Shown piece after piece: positions 11,440-21,569 of a DNA stretch of 64,000 nucleotides. The notes beneath the pieces were generated by a model. That model had not been told where the DNA came from and made no database searches. It saw only the letters and a program-made list of their open reading frames with translations. The first letter of the stretch is position 1, and the number at the start of each line of letters is the position of its first letter. Source of the DNA: Ascochyta rabiei (taxonomy: Eukaryota; Ascomycota; Dothideomycetes; Pleosporales; Didymellaceae); the NCBI RefSeq assembly GCF_004011695.2, contig NC_082416.1, forward strand, positions 992,001 to 1,056,000, given 5' to 3'. Made by a program: the position numbers and the translations under genes.

Positions 11440-11612
11440 GCTTACATCTTGTTCTTCTCATACAGGTGGATCACCAAAGATCCTAGTGTCAGGTCTTCTG
11501 AGTTCTCGCCCAATGACGATGTGCACACCCAATACAACCGCATGCTCATGGCGATTGAGCAGTTTCTCGATCTTCATCCTGACGTTGATCGAGACCAACT
11601 GGGCATTTGGAT
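11440..11612 (+). pseudogene. Isolated exon-like fragment of an unidentified fungal protein
   Basis: One frame reads FFSYRWITKDPS, then HTQYNRMLMAIEQFLDLHPD and ends ...DQLGIW at a GTGAGT donor (11613). The preceding bases TCATACAG could be an acceptor. The composition and the YRW...GIW spacing look like a real exon of a conserved fungal protein with a start resembling a TIR-like or heterokaryon-incompatibility-type module, but I cannot name the family. No matching upstream or downstream exon was found, so it is probably a gene remnant. Confidence 0.35.
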
Positions 11613-11835
11613 TGTGAGTAAATTATCTCTTGATCCACTTGAGAAAGCCAATGCTGAAAATCTGTGAGGCAGATGATAAGCTCTTGTGATGGCGTACGCG
11701 GTCACGCGTTAACATTGATTGAGCCTTAAGTTCGCATATGTTACTTGGCGTATGAGCCTCACAGAGGGCCTCTAGTAGAGCGGGTGGAGTATGTGTACGT
11801 TGCTACATGTCGAGCCTTGACGAAACCACGTCTCG

Positions 11836-12200
11836 TTAGAGAGGAACAAGGCTTGCACCTCGAAACTCTGAGCAAATATTATTTGATGTAAGTGATCGAA
11901 TCAAGGCTGCCTTGAATGCTGGTAAAGACTGAGGCTTGGTGATATGGTTGATGTGGTGGCGGATCAGGACCTCAACCTCACAGCTGTAAGCACGCTTCAA
12001 CGGTGAGAAGCAGCTCACCTCAAGTGGCTGGAGCAAGTAAGATGAGGAGGGTGGCAAACAGATCGTGGAGACATCGTTCTCCTTTTAGAGCTCTGGAAAT
12101 TCGAGCGAGTGGTAGCTCTCGTGGCCTTCACCACATCAGGGTGTTACGACGGCTCCACCGGTCTATTCAACATCAACCACGTGCGCGGTAGCACATAACT
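11836..12200 (-). mobile_element. C-terminal relic of a second Fot1/pogo transposase
   Basis: Read on the minus strand this gives GHESYHSLEFPEL, a stop, then PPSSSYLLQPLEVSCFSPLK, and then FKAALIRSLTSNNICSEFRG ending in LVPL. These are the HGSH, HLLQPLDVG...PLK and NIC.GFRG..P blocks of DDE_1 (pogo) transposases, in the right order. The piece is truncated at both ends and no terminal repeats were found near it. It is less AT-rich than the 0.4-2.2 kb element and differs from it in sequence, so it is a separate family member or a much older copy. Confidence 0.75.
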
Positions 12201-12239
12201 AATACCAACGCGTACCGTCTTTTTGCCCTTTTACTGCTT

Positions 12240-12868
12240 GATATCATTCAGACCCAGCTCCAGCCATGCATGTCGAACTCGTCTTCCGGCGGCGTATACT
12301 CATGTTACAGCGTATTCAGACTCTGTTTGTCGATCATGATGCAGCCGTATGATCGCGGGCCGCCGCGTCCATCAGGGCAGTTTGCGTTCTTCATTCAACA
12401 AACCGCCTGTTGGTTGCGATTAACTGAAGAAGTTCAGTAGACGCGATGCGTATCTTACTGCTTGACGAATTTTGGCCCAGCTTCGCCCCATGCAGAGCTC
12501 TCCTGCACCACCCAGTTAATACGCGGAAATGGGTTAGATGGGCTCTCTAGCTCAAGGAGGTTTCTTGCTTGGGTGTTGAGTCGACTCATCATTCGCTCCT
12601 AGGCTGCATCGTCGCTGTATGTGCAGCGGAATGTAAGAAACCCCATTCCTTTTCTGTATTTTCGCGGAGATCTGATTGCATCTCGTCGAAATGCGAAGAC
12701 ATGGTTCTGTCGCAGTGGTGTGGGTGTGACGAGTGGTAGAGAACTGTCAGTCTCTTTGCAGGGCGTACCCCGGCTGTGTTCGGAACCTGGCAACAAAGTA
12801 TTCCCGAACACCATCCCGGTGCTGAACAGTTGAAGTCGGGTGTTTGTAAAGCTTGGCCGGGATGTCAT
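12240..12868 (-). pseudogene. Relic of a fungal conserved protein of unknown function
   Basis: On the minus strand a frame runs from about 12868 to a TAG at 12599-12601, with KGMGFLTFRCTYSDDAA just before the stop. It continues in the same frame with ERMMSRLNTQARNLLELE and WVVQESSAWGEAGPKFV to a stop near 12450. A later piece reads SYGCIMIDKQSLNTL, a stop, then HEYTPPEDEFDMHGWSWV. The pattern (WGF.IYRTTY.DD.AW start, ..YC..VD.ESL later) matches a widespread uncharacterised family in filamentous ascomycetes. At least three in-frame stops are of the TAG/TAA kind that RIP creates from CAG/CAA. I infer a dead gene. Confidence 0.5.
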
Positions 12869-13319
12869 CTCTCACTCTAGTAAGGTACCGGTAGTTGTGC
12901 CAGACCTGTTGGTCGCTTATCGCTAAGATTGAAAGAAGTCAGACGGACGTTGCACAGCGGAGAAACGACCTGCCAGGTTTCCTGACTTTCAACGACCTAG
13001 CAACATCGCCTATAGCATTTACTCGCCCTCAACGTCTCCAATAACTCGCCAATAGTATAGGATAGCTATAAAAGGTTCAAGCTGACATTCTTGCAGGTGC
13101 CCCCTAATTCCTACGTAATGTTCATAAGGTCACGCTGCCTCCAGAAGTAATTTTAACACCCTTGGCATCAGTATCTAGTATATTTTTGTCTATTACTTCT
13201 TTCTACTCGCCAGCCTCAACCGCCGGGTCTCACCATAATACAGACACACACTACTGCTTATCTTCACAGCCCTTCTTAAAACGCCACAAGCTCTTCTTCA
13301 AGAACTTCTGAAACGAACA
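12869..13319. other. Intergenic, nothing recognised
   Basis: No frame with a recognisable motif. The sequence becomes CT-rich towards 13300. No repeat was seen. Confidence 0.4.
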
Positions 13320-13320
13320 A

Positions 13321-13651
13321 GTGCCAGCTGACTATTCTCTTGTCGCGAGCAACGACGCCAAGGATTGTCTGCCTGTCGTCTGTATCTCAGGTGGTTACTC
13401 CACGCTCTGGGCGCTTTACACCGCGGGCTTAATACTAATAGCTAAGCGTGCTACGCAAGAGTTTTTATCAAGTGCCTAGGCAGATTTTAGAGGGAGTTCG
13501 GCATTGATCAGGCGAAGGTGCTGGTGGCGGCGCTGCGGCTCAAGATGGTGAGGCCGGAGGTGGATGGCATTTGTCCTAGTTACCTCCCCAAGCAGGCAGC
13601 GCCGTATGTCGTGCCGGGTGAGAAGGAGCAGACGATGGTCGAGGAGATGTG
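13321..13651 (+). pseudogene. Coding-like fragment, unidentified
   Basis: A + strand frame reads PADYSLVASNDAKDCLPVV and GGYSTLWALYTAGLILIAKR, then reaches a stop at about 13478. In another frame, after a possible acceptor at 13486-13490, it reads EFGIDQAKVLVAALRLKM, later YLPKQAAPYVVPGEKEQ, and ends at a TGA near 13651. The amphipathic, charged composition of the second piece looks like a true C-terminal exon. I do not recognise the family, and no start could be placed. Confidence 0.3.
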
Positions 13652-15514
13652 ACCAGGTCAGGTCGTGAAGTGATCGTCTTCACCTACAAAGCTCGGATAC
13701 CTGAGCGAATAGGACTAAGACCAACGACGCCTCGCAGCTTCCCTGAGACTCCTCAATTGCCCACCAACAGCCTCTCGCCTACTTGATAGCAGCAACACGA
13801 AAGGCCACCCATGGTGAACGATCCTAGCATAGCGCTCGATACTGTGATGGTAGTAAGCGAGCTTCTGCCCACATGCGAGCAACGACTAGGAAACAATGGC
13901 AGATCGCAGAGACGCAGTACCGGCCCGCGCAAGGCTCTAGTTGAGCAGCAGCAATGCATGATCGAGCGACAGACGTGTCTTCTACCCAAGCAGCAAAGTT
14001 TTCGCTCATCACCATTCCAAGCAGGGTTGGGGATCCTAGGCATTCAAACTCCACTCAACGAGGTCCAGAATATCACACACATGCATGCAGTGGACTCTGT
14101 GAGGCTGCCTATACAAAGACCTTGGAGCGGGTCTCGTAAGTAGTACAGCGGCACAAGCGAGACTATATAACCGACTACCATTGAACCTGACTTTCCCAAC
14201 GAGGGCCCATTTGCTATGCACCTTAGTGCATCTGCTTCGCCATTGACGATCTTGACAGTAGCCCTGCCTACATGTAGACTCGGTGTCATGGCAGCTGGAA
14301 GCCTTGCCATAGTCTTTGATGACCGTACACCACTAGCTACATACCATCGCAACAGCGCCAAAGCCTAGACATGAGAGCTGTGGTGACTTGGGAGGTGCAT
14401 CAGGCCCACCATGCTGTGGAGGGGCGCCAGCGCTTAACTCGGCTTATTGTATACTTCGCCGCAACAACATCTATTTACCGACAACAACTTCGTTATTCTA
14501 GTCCTAGTGCCCATATTGCAGTTGTCGGAGCTTGGCTTCTTTTGAAACGCGTTGTCAATTGATGAATAGCATTTGCATTCGGAGAAGAAGACTCTTCCGG
14601 TGCGCGCGCCTTCACAGGGAGTTTCGGGAAACCTCTTTATCATTGGTCTCTTTTCCAAGCTACCGGTGAGGCAAGGTGCACCATCGGTCATACTGCTTAC
14701 TTACATCGCCAAGAGCGGTGGATTTTTGTCGTAATACCATGCTGTTGGTCGACTGACGGTTCAGGCACTGGGCAAGAAGGGCCTCAAACAAATATTTTGT
14801 GATGTGTGTATGGTGGCCCTTGATATATGCGAGGGATTGGACTTCGACCATATAATCGTAAGCTGTTAGTCGTGATCTCGCGCCTGCAGTCGATCGGTCA
14901 GCTCCCAAACAATCTCGTCCAATGATGTGTTCTTGTCAGTGGGTGCATGGAATACCTGAGGCTCACCGGATTTTCTCCAATGGATTTTGGTGTGTGCATA
15001 AGCTTCTCGAGTCGCTTCGTAAAGGTCAATACGTTTTCACAGGTAGCAGAGATGTACATGTCTTCCATCAGTGTGTTGGTGGAACACAGTGTACAGTGAT
15101 TTGAGGTGTCGTCGAGGGTGTGAATGTCGTCTTTGGGTGTCTACCCCCTACAACTGTCTCAAGATGGCTTGTGTGGGCTGCAACGCAGCCGTACTAAGTC
15201 AGGATATCATGCACGTAAGACAGCATCCTGCTGCGGCGTCAACTTATGCTGTGGCATCCCGCCATGCGATCTTACCATTTTAGGGTGTCATACACCTAGG
15301 CCACAATCTACTGCAACATTCCCATTCGCGACTATCGTCTGACTTAGCTTGTCACCAAGAACAATCAAGACCGATGGTATCCTTCGGTCCACCACAGAAA
15401 CCTCGAGTGTAAAAGGACCCCCAGTCGCCCCCGTCTTCGAGGACCGTATTCACCACCCTGAGCTCTACCTGGTACTTTTCACCATATTTATCCTCCTCAC
15501 TGGACTCCGCGATC
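13652..15514. other. Gene-poor stretch, nothing recognised
   Basis: Several overlapping 60-115-codon frames occur on both strands without motifs or splice coherence. No RNA gene or tandem repeat was seen. The last few hundred bases are presumably the promoter of the small gene at 15515. Confidence 0.4.
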
Positions 15515-15920
15515 ATGTCCTCTGGAGGATACTTCGCGCCCTACCCCGCCCGCAGAGAAGACTTCAGCGGTACCGCGGACGAACAATTCTACGCAGACAG
15601 GCATTACTACCTAGAATCACTGCAGCAAGGACTCGCAAACGCACGCGCGAGCCAGCAAGAGAAGTCCCGAGCACTCGCATACTGGAACAGCGGTAAGCAA
15701 GCACGAAGCACCCATTGTGGGCCTAGAAGCGCTCTGGTGCTAACAAGTGGGTGATCGATTAGCGTGCAATACGATTCAGAGGGTTGGAGTGTCGACGAAG
15801 GAGGCGGCGAGTGTGGCATACAAGGCCGCCGAGACGTGGGGCAAGAATCACCCTGTGGCCATGGCGGTGGGTGGGCTTGCGGCGAGCACGGGTGTGGGTT
15901 ATGCTGCGTCCAAGGCGTAG
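15515..15920 (+). CDS. Small two-exon protein of unknown function (111 aa)
   Basis: Exons 15515-15692 and 15763-15920 join across a 70-nt GT-AG intron (GTAAGC...GATTAG) in frame. The product begins MSSGGYFAPYPARREDFSG, continues with a charged helical middle (YLESLQQGLANARASQQEKS), and after the intron reads NTIQRVGVSTKEAASVAYKA. It ends in a Gly/Ala-rich segment (HPVAMAVGGLAASTGVGYAA) that could be a short membrane-insertion or glycine-zipper stretch. Codon choice (GCC, AAG, GGC) is like that of real genes here, and no RIP-type stop is seen. It is the only intact-looking gene between 10.0 and 21.5 kb. No function can be assigned. Confidence 0.6.
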
Positions 15921-16319
15921 CAACATACCTCAACTGTAGCACCTCCAGTGATCAGGGGTTGGGGTTGGCGATCACTCTGGCGAGGAGTGAGCGCACACAA
16001 AGTCCTCCTTGAGGGGCGGCTTCGGTCAAGTGAGGCGCCCTACTATCATGCATCTACATGGAACTAGCTCTTGTACACATTGCAACAGCTTAGCAGAAAG
16101 AGAGTAAAGACTGATCCGGCAACCCTGTCGCAGTGTTTGAGCAGTCGTCGGGAGCTTGAGCATGATATCTAGACAGTTATCTCGCAGCTTAGCCCTCAAC
16201 TCCTTGCCACGCTTATCCTATTTCTAACATCCCACTCTAAATCTTGTCCTTTCCCTCTCTACAAAAATCGCCCGACCTGCCTCTTCTATCTGTACTTTAT
16301 ACATTTGCTCCTATTCTGA
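15921..16319. other. Intergenic, nothing recognised
   Basis: Contains the 3' flank of the small gene and a CT-rich, AT-leaning stretch near 16200-16320. No feature could be supported. Confidence 0.4.
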
Positions 16320-16810
16320 TAACTACTCCTTAAATCCTAGATTTAGAATACAGACTAGCCTGCCTCTCGCAAAGCTGCTCAAGTGCTGTCCCTATATTAC
16401 GACAATGCTAATAAGTCAGATAGGCTATGACTAGGGCAGCTGATCGGGATTTGCCCATAGCGCAATGCACAAACACACCTCCTGCCGCATCAGCACAATC
16501 GCAAGACTTGTCAGTCTCGCAGTCCTTTTCAATCGTATCGAGTTCTCTAAGCGCTTGGACAATGTAGTGCAGCACCGCTTCTAAAAAGTTGCGGAAGTAG
16601 GTCTTTGTTAGGATGGTTGTCCGCCTAGATGTGCAAGTGTTTAAGGTGCGAAATTTCGTCCTAGAGTAAGGGACTGTGGTTGATGACAGACGGTATATGT
16701 GCTATGCTAGCTGCGCGTATGAGGTTGGTTTGGTAGAGGGCGTATAATTCGCCAATGTAGAGCTTGCCTGTCTGAGGGACCTGATTGACCTAGACTATGT
16801 TTGTGTGAGA
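16320..16810 (-). pseudogene. RIP-degraded dual-specificity phosphatase relic
   Basis: On the minus strand from about 16795 a frame reads VNQVPQTGKLYIGELYALYQ, then IPSVINHSPLL, a TAG, DEISHLKHLHI, a TAG, ADNHPNKDLLPQLF. After a one-base shift near 16590 it continues to ALRELDTIEKDCETD and the signature VHCAMGKSRSAALVIAYLTY. That is the HCxxGxxRS/T loop of dual-specificity protein phosphatases, with the catalytic Cys, Arg and Ser still present. A stop follows, then a shortened C-terminal helix (ALEQLCERQASLYSK). The internal TAG/TAA codons fit C-to-T changes of CAG/CAA. The active-site loop survives but the frame is broken, so I call it a pseudogene. Confidence 0.75.
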
Positions 16811-18100
16811 TGTGCTGTTGTGTAGTAGATATGACGCATGCTCTGCAGATGTGTGATTGTTAAATCTGGTAGAGTGCAACTAAGAGTTGATGCTGATAGA
16901 GACGGAGGTTGTAGTTGCGCCGAGGTTCAAGTTGCACAACAAGCCGAGCTTCGTTGCTGCAGGTCAGGGAGCTTGGGGGCTTGAGTTAAGCATTTGCGAC
17001 AGCACAATCTACACCTCTAACCTCTAACCTCACCGCACACTGCTATGCGTCTCTTAGATGTTACCATTGACACAGTTTGCCTGGGAAAAAGGATCGAAGA
17101 AGCATGGTTTCGTTTCCGAACTCAGGCTAGCGCGTTTGCAGCTTAAAGGCTCGACGTCACTTCTATTAATAGTTTGACCACCTCACCACTTCGAGGCTGC
17201 TCTCTCTCATATGGTGTACTCCCTACTCCCATCTCCAATCTCCCATTTCCCATTTCCCATTTGTGTGGGCGGAATGCATGAAGTGCTCTTGCAATCCTGC
17301 TACGTGAATCTCAAGTGATTTCGCGTAACCACCCTCAGTGTATGAATCAGGTAAGTCGCGACGCCTACTGGGACGAGGACATGTTCAACATGTTCGCACG
17401 GCTGTATAGTCCGGTACGACATACTTCCAAACCAGCAGCTTCCAAGAGGAGGACAGAGGCTGTGGTGATGTGAAGAAAGCCGTTGGTAGAGGACAAGCAC
17501 GGAATGTCTTTATCGCAGGATTCGACCGTAGTTTTCAGCGTCGTTACAGACGCCAGCCGAACAGACGAAGGATCAAGGAGAGTGTTGCTGGAAAAGACGG
17601 GCGTTTGGAACCAAAGGGTCGAGCACCCAAATCGATTGAGCAGCCTATTCTCATTGAGTAGACAGCCCTGGGCAGATTGCAGGAAGGCACTGAGATGTGC
17701 ACAATACCAGGGGATTCCCACTGAAGCAAGTTAGACGAGAGCGGTGCACTGTTCCAGGGCAAGGACAGGCATGGCTGTGAGACATGTGCCAGGCGGAGAG
17801 AGCCTTACACCCTGGACAGCTACACACTCTCTTCCATCGAGAGACGCAACGCAAAGAGCGGGGTAAGACCCCAGTGACCAAGGGTTCGATTGGCAGCTCT
17901 AGCAACGTGGCTGTGTCCCAGGCCAAAAAGCCGATGGAATTCAATCGTCATGAACACCTCTCTCTCTTCTCTGTTGCTGTGCAGATGCCGTTCAAGACAA
18001 CCGTAGTCATAGCGGTGTTGTTTCAGTTGTACCGGTACGGACAGAAGCTTTGACTGTTTCATTGGAACCTTCAGGACTGTGTGGTGATCTCGCGAGAGAT
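16811..18100. other. Gene-poor stretch, nothing recognised
   Basis: No motif-bearing frame. The first part is AT-leaning like the neighbouring RIP-affected relic; from about 17300 composition returns to normal. A poly-pyrimidine TCCCAT-type short repeat lies near 17227-17262. Confidence 0.4.
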
Positions 18101-18474
18101 ATGGAGGTGTCCCTGCATCTACGTCATTATAATGCAACGAGCACTTGCAAGCAATAGTGTTGGATGGAAGCGTCCCTGAATCTACGTCATTGTAATGCAA
18201 CGAGCACTTGCAAGCAATAATAGTGTTGGATGGAGGCGTCCCTGCATCTACGTCATTGTAATGCAACGAGCACTTGCAAGCAATAGTGTTGGATGGAAGC
18301 GTCCCTGAATCTACGTCATTGTAATGCAACGAGCACTTGCAAGCAATAATAGTGTTGGATGGAGGCGTCCCTGCATCTACGTCATTGTAATGCAACGAGC
18401 ACTTGCAAGCTATAGTAGTAGGTGGATCTACGCCATAGTAAAGCAGCGAGCACTTGCAAGCCATAGTAGTAGGC
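18101..18474. repeat. Minisatellite of alternating 63- and 66-bp units
   Basis: Units start at 18101 (63 bp), 18164 (66), 18230 (63), 18293 (66) and 18359 (about 67), followed by a degenerate sixth unit to 18474. The 66-bp type differs by a 3-bp insertion (AATAAT versus AAT near the unit end) and by shared substitutions (GAAGCG...GAATC versus GAGGCG...GCATC). The array is therefore an A-B-A-B-A higher-order repeat of 129 bp. All units share the core ACGTCATTGTAATGCAACGA. A minus-strand frame stays open through the whole array. Confidence 0.9.
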
Positions 18475-18895
18475 ATGTGCATATTGATGATCGGCATGCG
18501 CAATACTTGTCACACTCTGTTTATAGCCGTATCTTGTAAAACATCCTTCATCTCCTACATGAGCCTGCGCAAGTCAGTCAGTTATAAGCTAGGCTTGCAA
18601 GTGCGCTGTGAAATACAGGGCAAGACGAGAGTGATGTTAATGCTATTTCACCTCTCGCGTTGCAGAAAAGGCCGACTACAAGATGAGGGTCCTTTAAATT
18701 ACAGGAGGTAGGTGACGCTAGTCCGCTAGCTGTTGAAACCTAAGAAGAGGTTGCAAGATTTGAGTACCTTCTCTTGGATCTAAAGAGCCGTACGAATTCG
18801 GCCAAAAGCCTCCCGTATGACTGCTTTCTCGACGTTAGAGGTGAGGTATGGCGGTGTCGATGGATGTTTCGACGTCGTCGTAGATGGGAGGCCTA
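18475..18895. other. Spacer between two minisatellites, nothing recognised
   Basis: Unique-looking sequence with no supported gene. Confidence 0.4.
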
Positions 18896-19095
18896 GGGAC
18901 GTGGACGAGAGGCGGCAGTCAAGATTGTTTCGTTTGGTGATGACAGGGACGTGAACGAGAGGCGGCAATAAATTTGTTTCGTTTGGTGATGACAAGGGCG
19001 TGGATGAGAGGCGGTAATTGAGATCGTTTCGTTTGGTGATGACAGGGACGTGGACGAGAGGCAGCAATCAAGATTGTTTCGTTTGGTGATGACAA
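18896..19095. repeat. Minisatellite, four units of 49-51 bp
   Basis: Units at 18896-18945, 18946-18995, 18996-19044 and 19045-19095 share the cores GACGTGGACGAGAGGCGGCA and GTTTCGTTTGGTGATGACA. They differ from each other by several substitutions and 1-bp indels. It is unrelated in sequence to the array at 18.1 kb. Confidence 0.88.
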
Positions 19096-19361
19096 GGACG
19101 TTTTCATGCATGGTGGGGAAGGCTGCCCCTTTGAGGCTTGGAAAGGATGCTGGTGTGTCAAGGTGATGAAGGCATGCCGACGCATTCCGTGCTGAATGAA
19201 CAGCATGAACGTTGCAGCTGGCGCAAGGTGGGCCTGTTGAGGCTGCTTCGTTTCGAATAAACGAGTGTTTCGTGCAGCGGGACGATCCGCTTGCTGCAGT
19301 CTGACAGCCGAGGAAGGCGCTGTAAGAGGTGTAATGAGAAGGGGGGTCTTGGAATGGGTCT

Positions 19362-19490
19362 AAGGTGCAGGGTGGCAGCTGGCGATGAATGTCAATGGGT
19401 GGGAAAGGTGCAGGGTGGCAGCTGGCGATGAATGTTGATGAATGGGAAAGGTGCAGGGTGGCAACTGGCGATGAATGTCGATGGGTGGGA
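19362..19490. repeat. Minisatellite, three units of 43 bp
   Basis: Units at 19362-19404, 19405-19447 and 19448-19490, followed by a partial copy. The shared core is AAGGTGCAGGGTGGCAGCTG; each unit differs by a few substitutions. It is the third distinct array within 1.4 kb. Confidence 0.88.
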
Positions 19491-20510
19491 AAGGTGCATG
19501 CATGAACCCGAGGTCGACACACGGTTTCAGATGTCAGGCAATGCCGGGGCAGGACACACGCTTCGGGTGAAAAGCGCTTGCGCACTGATTGGTCGAATGT
19601 CGAATGTCGAACGTGTAGGCTTGGACTTGTGTAAGATGTGCTGCATGAAGGGTGTGGAGCCTGTACACTACCATCACTACCATACGCTACCATACAATAC
19701 CGTGGTAGGATTGTGTATCGCTGAACAATCAACGTCTATCGCGATACCGCTCCCTAGTGCACTGACGGCCGAAGCTGAGCACAGTCACCGAGTCTGGGCT
19801 CGTGTTGAAGTGGCGGGGAAGCGGACGGTCATCAGAAATACGAGCGAGTGAGCTGCGATGGAGTGGGGTGCGGGAGCAGAAAGATGGCGAGGCTGTGGCA
19901 TCTAGATGTGGACGAGTGTCTCTTCCTTCTGAGTGGGTTGTGCATCTCATCTCATCTCATCTCATCTCATCCCCTCTCATCCCCTCTCATCCCCTCTCCG
20001 CTCCTCTTGGCGCTCTTGTAGTTGCTGTTGGTGCGCGGTAGCATTGTCGTGAGACGTCAGGGACAGGTGTCAGATGGACGGTGGCTGTGTGTTATGCAGT
20101 CTGCTCTCTGACGTGTGTCAGGTCGGAGATGCTCCGGCGCGGGCAGGCAGAGGTGGGAAAGCGCAGGTGGAAAGAAGGTTGTGGCTGCGTCTGTGGCGGC
20201 GGTTTGAAGCACGACATGGGCCAGCTTCCACGCAGGATCGCGGACTGGCAACGGCGATGCAAGTGCGAAGTTTCCGGTGCTGCTCGCGGGTCTCGAACGC
20301 AAGCCCCGTGTTGTTGCCAGCGCGACGATGATGTCAACCGCGATGGCGAGCGCACAGGCACAGAGTTGTGCGCGTTGTGCTGCCAGGGGACGGCTGTCTG
20401 CGCGTGGTAGGTGAGCGTCGCACCTGGACGGATGGGGGATAGCGCGCACGTGCTAGCGGTGGCTCGCCCTCCCACACCTCCTGCTGTGGGCAGTACCTAG
20501 CAAAAGCACG
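19491..20510. other. Intergenic with a pentameric microsatellite
   Basis: At about 19943-19998 there is a (CTCAT)n run grading into (CTCATCCC)n. Otherwise nothing recognised. GC content rises strongly towards 20.5 kb and large overlapping frames on both strands are a by-product of that. Confidence 0.5.
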
Positions 20511-20590
20511 ACGCCAACCGAGTGCTGAGATGACGCCAACCGAGTGCTCTGGTCACGCCAACCGAGTGTCCTGATGACGCCAATCGAGCG
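20511..20590. repeat. 22-bp tandem repeat, about 3.6 copies
   Basis: Copies at 20511-20532, 20533-20554, 20555-20576 and a partial from 20577, each beginning ACGCCAACCGAGTG (the last with ACGCCAATCGAGCG). It lies about 1 kb upstream of the cell-wall protein gene. Confidence 0.8.
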
Positions 20591-21569
20591 TGGGGCGCTC
20601 ACGAAGAAGACGAGAAACGTGCCCGTTGTCCGGCTGCTCTCCAACGCTGCACAGGAGCTGACGGCCAAGGAGGGCTGGCGGTGCTGGCGGTGCTGGCGGT
20701 GCTGGCGCTCCTTCGAGCATCGCGGTGCGCGGCATTGTGCTCGCCATGGTCTCACGCTCCCACTAGGCACCCGCTGGCCTCCGTATCGGCTCAGGCAGGG
20801 AGGATCGTCGCAGGGCATGTTTCCATTGTCGGCCAGGCGCCAGGAATCGCAATTTGGCACCGCCGGGGCGAGTCACCGAGGCAGCAGGAGATGGGAGCCG
20901 TGGCCGGCATGACTCTCTGCAACGAGCGCGAGCCGGCCACGACAGGAGGCGCTGCGTTCCTCACCATGGCCCTCGCGCGCTGCTCCACGGCGTCACGCTG
21001 GGTGGCTGTCCCCAGCCTCACCTCTCACCTCTCACCGCTGCCCGGCTGCCGTCGAGCGGCTGCATCTGCGCGGGCGCCTCGACGCCTCGCAACGTTGCCG
21101 CCGCGCTCTCCTGAGTGGCCGCGCGCACCCACCCCCTGGCCGCACCCCGGTCGCGCTTGCTGCTCGTGGTTCCTGACTAGCAACACCAAGCCCCACCACT
21201 CCACCAGCACAAGGCCAACGCTGCCGCTCACTGGTCCCTGCCCGCGTCCGTCCCTGACCGAAATGAACAGCCGCCAGGGGCTCGCTGGCCTCTGCCTCTG
21301 CCTCTGCATCTGCTTCTGCATCTGTGCGTGCGTCCGGTGCTCGTCTCCTCGGCCAGCAGACCGCCCGCTCATTCATATATCGCCTGTCCTCCGCCTCCTG
21401 CCTGCCCTCATCACGACAAGGCTTACTTTCCTTCCCTCACATTCGCTTTTCCACCAGTCTTCGGACACGACATTCGTTGAACCAGTCCAGTCACTCTTTC
21501 CTGGACCTTCACCCTCGACCCCCACATCGACCCCTTTTCAAGAGCAAGGAGCCTTTGTGATCCGTCAAG
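20591..21569. other. GC-rich upstream region of the cell-wall protein gene
   Basis: No gene supported. A 344-codon open frame crosses this region and the start of the next gene in a different frame, but its composition is that of a chance frame in GC-rich DNA. The last 200 bases are CT-rich, as is common in leaders of strongly expressed fungal genes. Confidence 0.5.
21372..21380 (+). promoter_or_regulatory. Possible TATA-like element of the cell-wall protein gene
   Basis: TTCATATAT occurs about 190 bp upstream of the ATG at 21570 and is followed by a pyrimidine-rich leader. Only position and sequence support it. Confidence 0.3.

Noticed and set aside
18101..18474. CRISPR-like repeat array
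   Set aside because: Units are directly abutting without unique spacers, and the host is a eukaryote; it is a minisatellite.
18893..19732. 279-codon minus-strand frame across two minisatellites
   Set aside because: Unit lengths of 49-51 and 43 bp do not preserve frame between copies, so openness is by chance; only the 63/66-bp array keeps phase.
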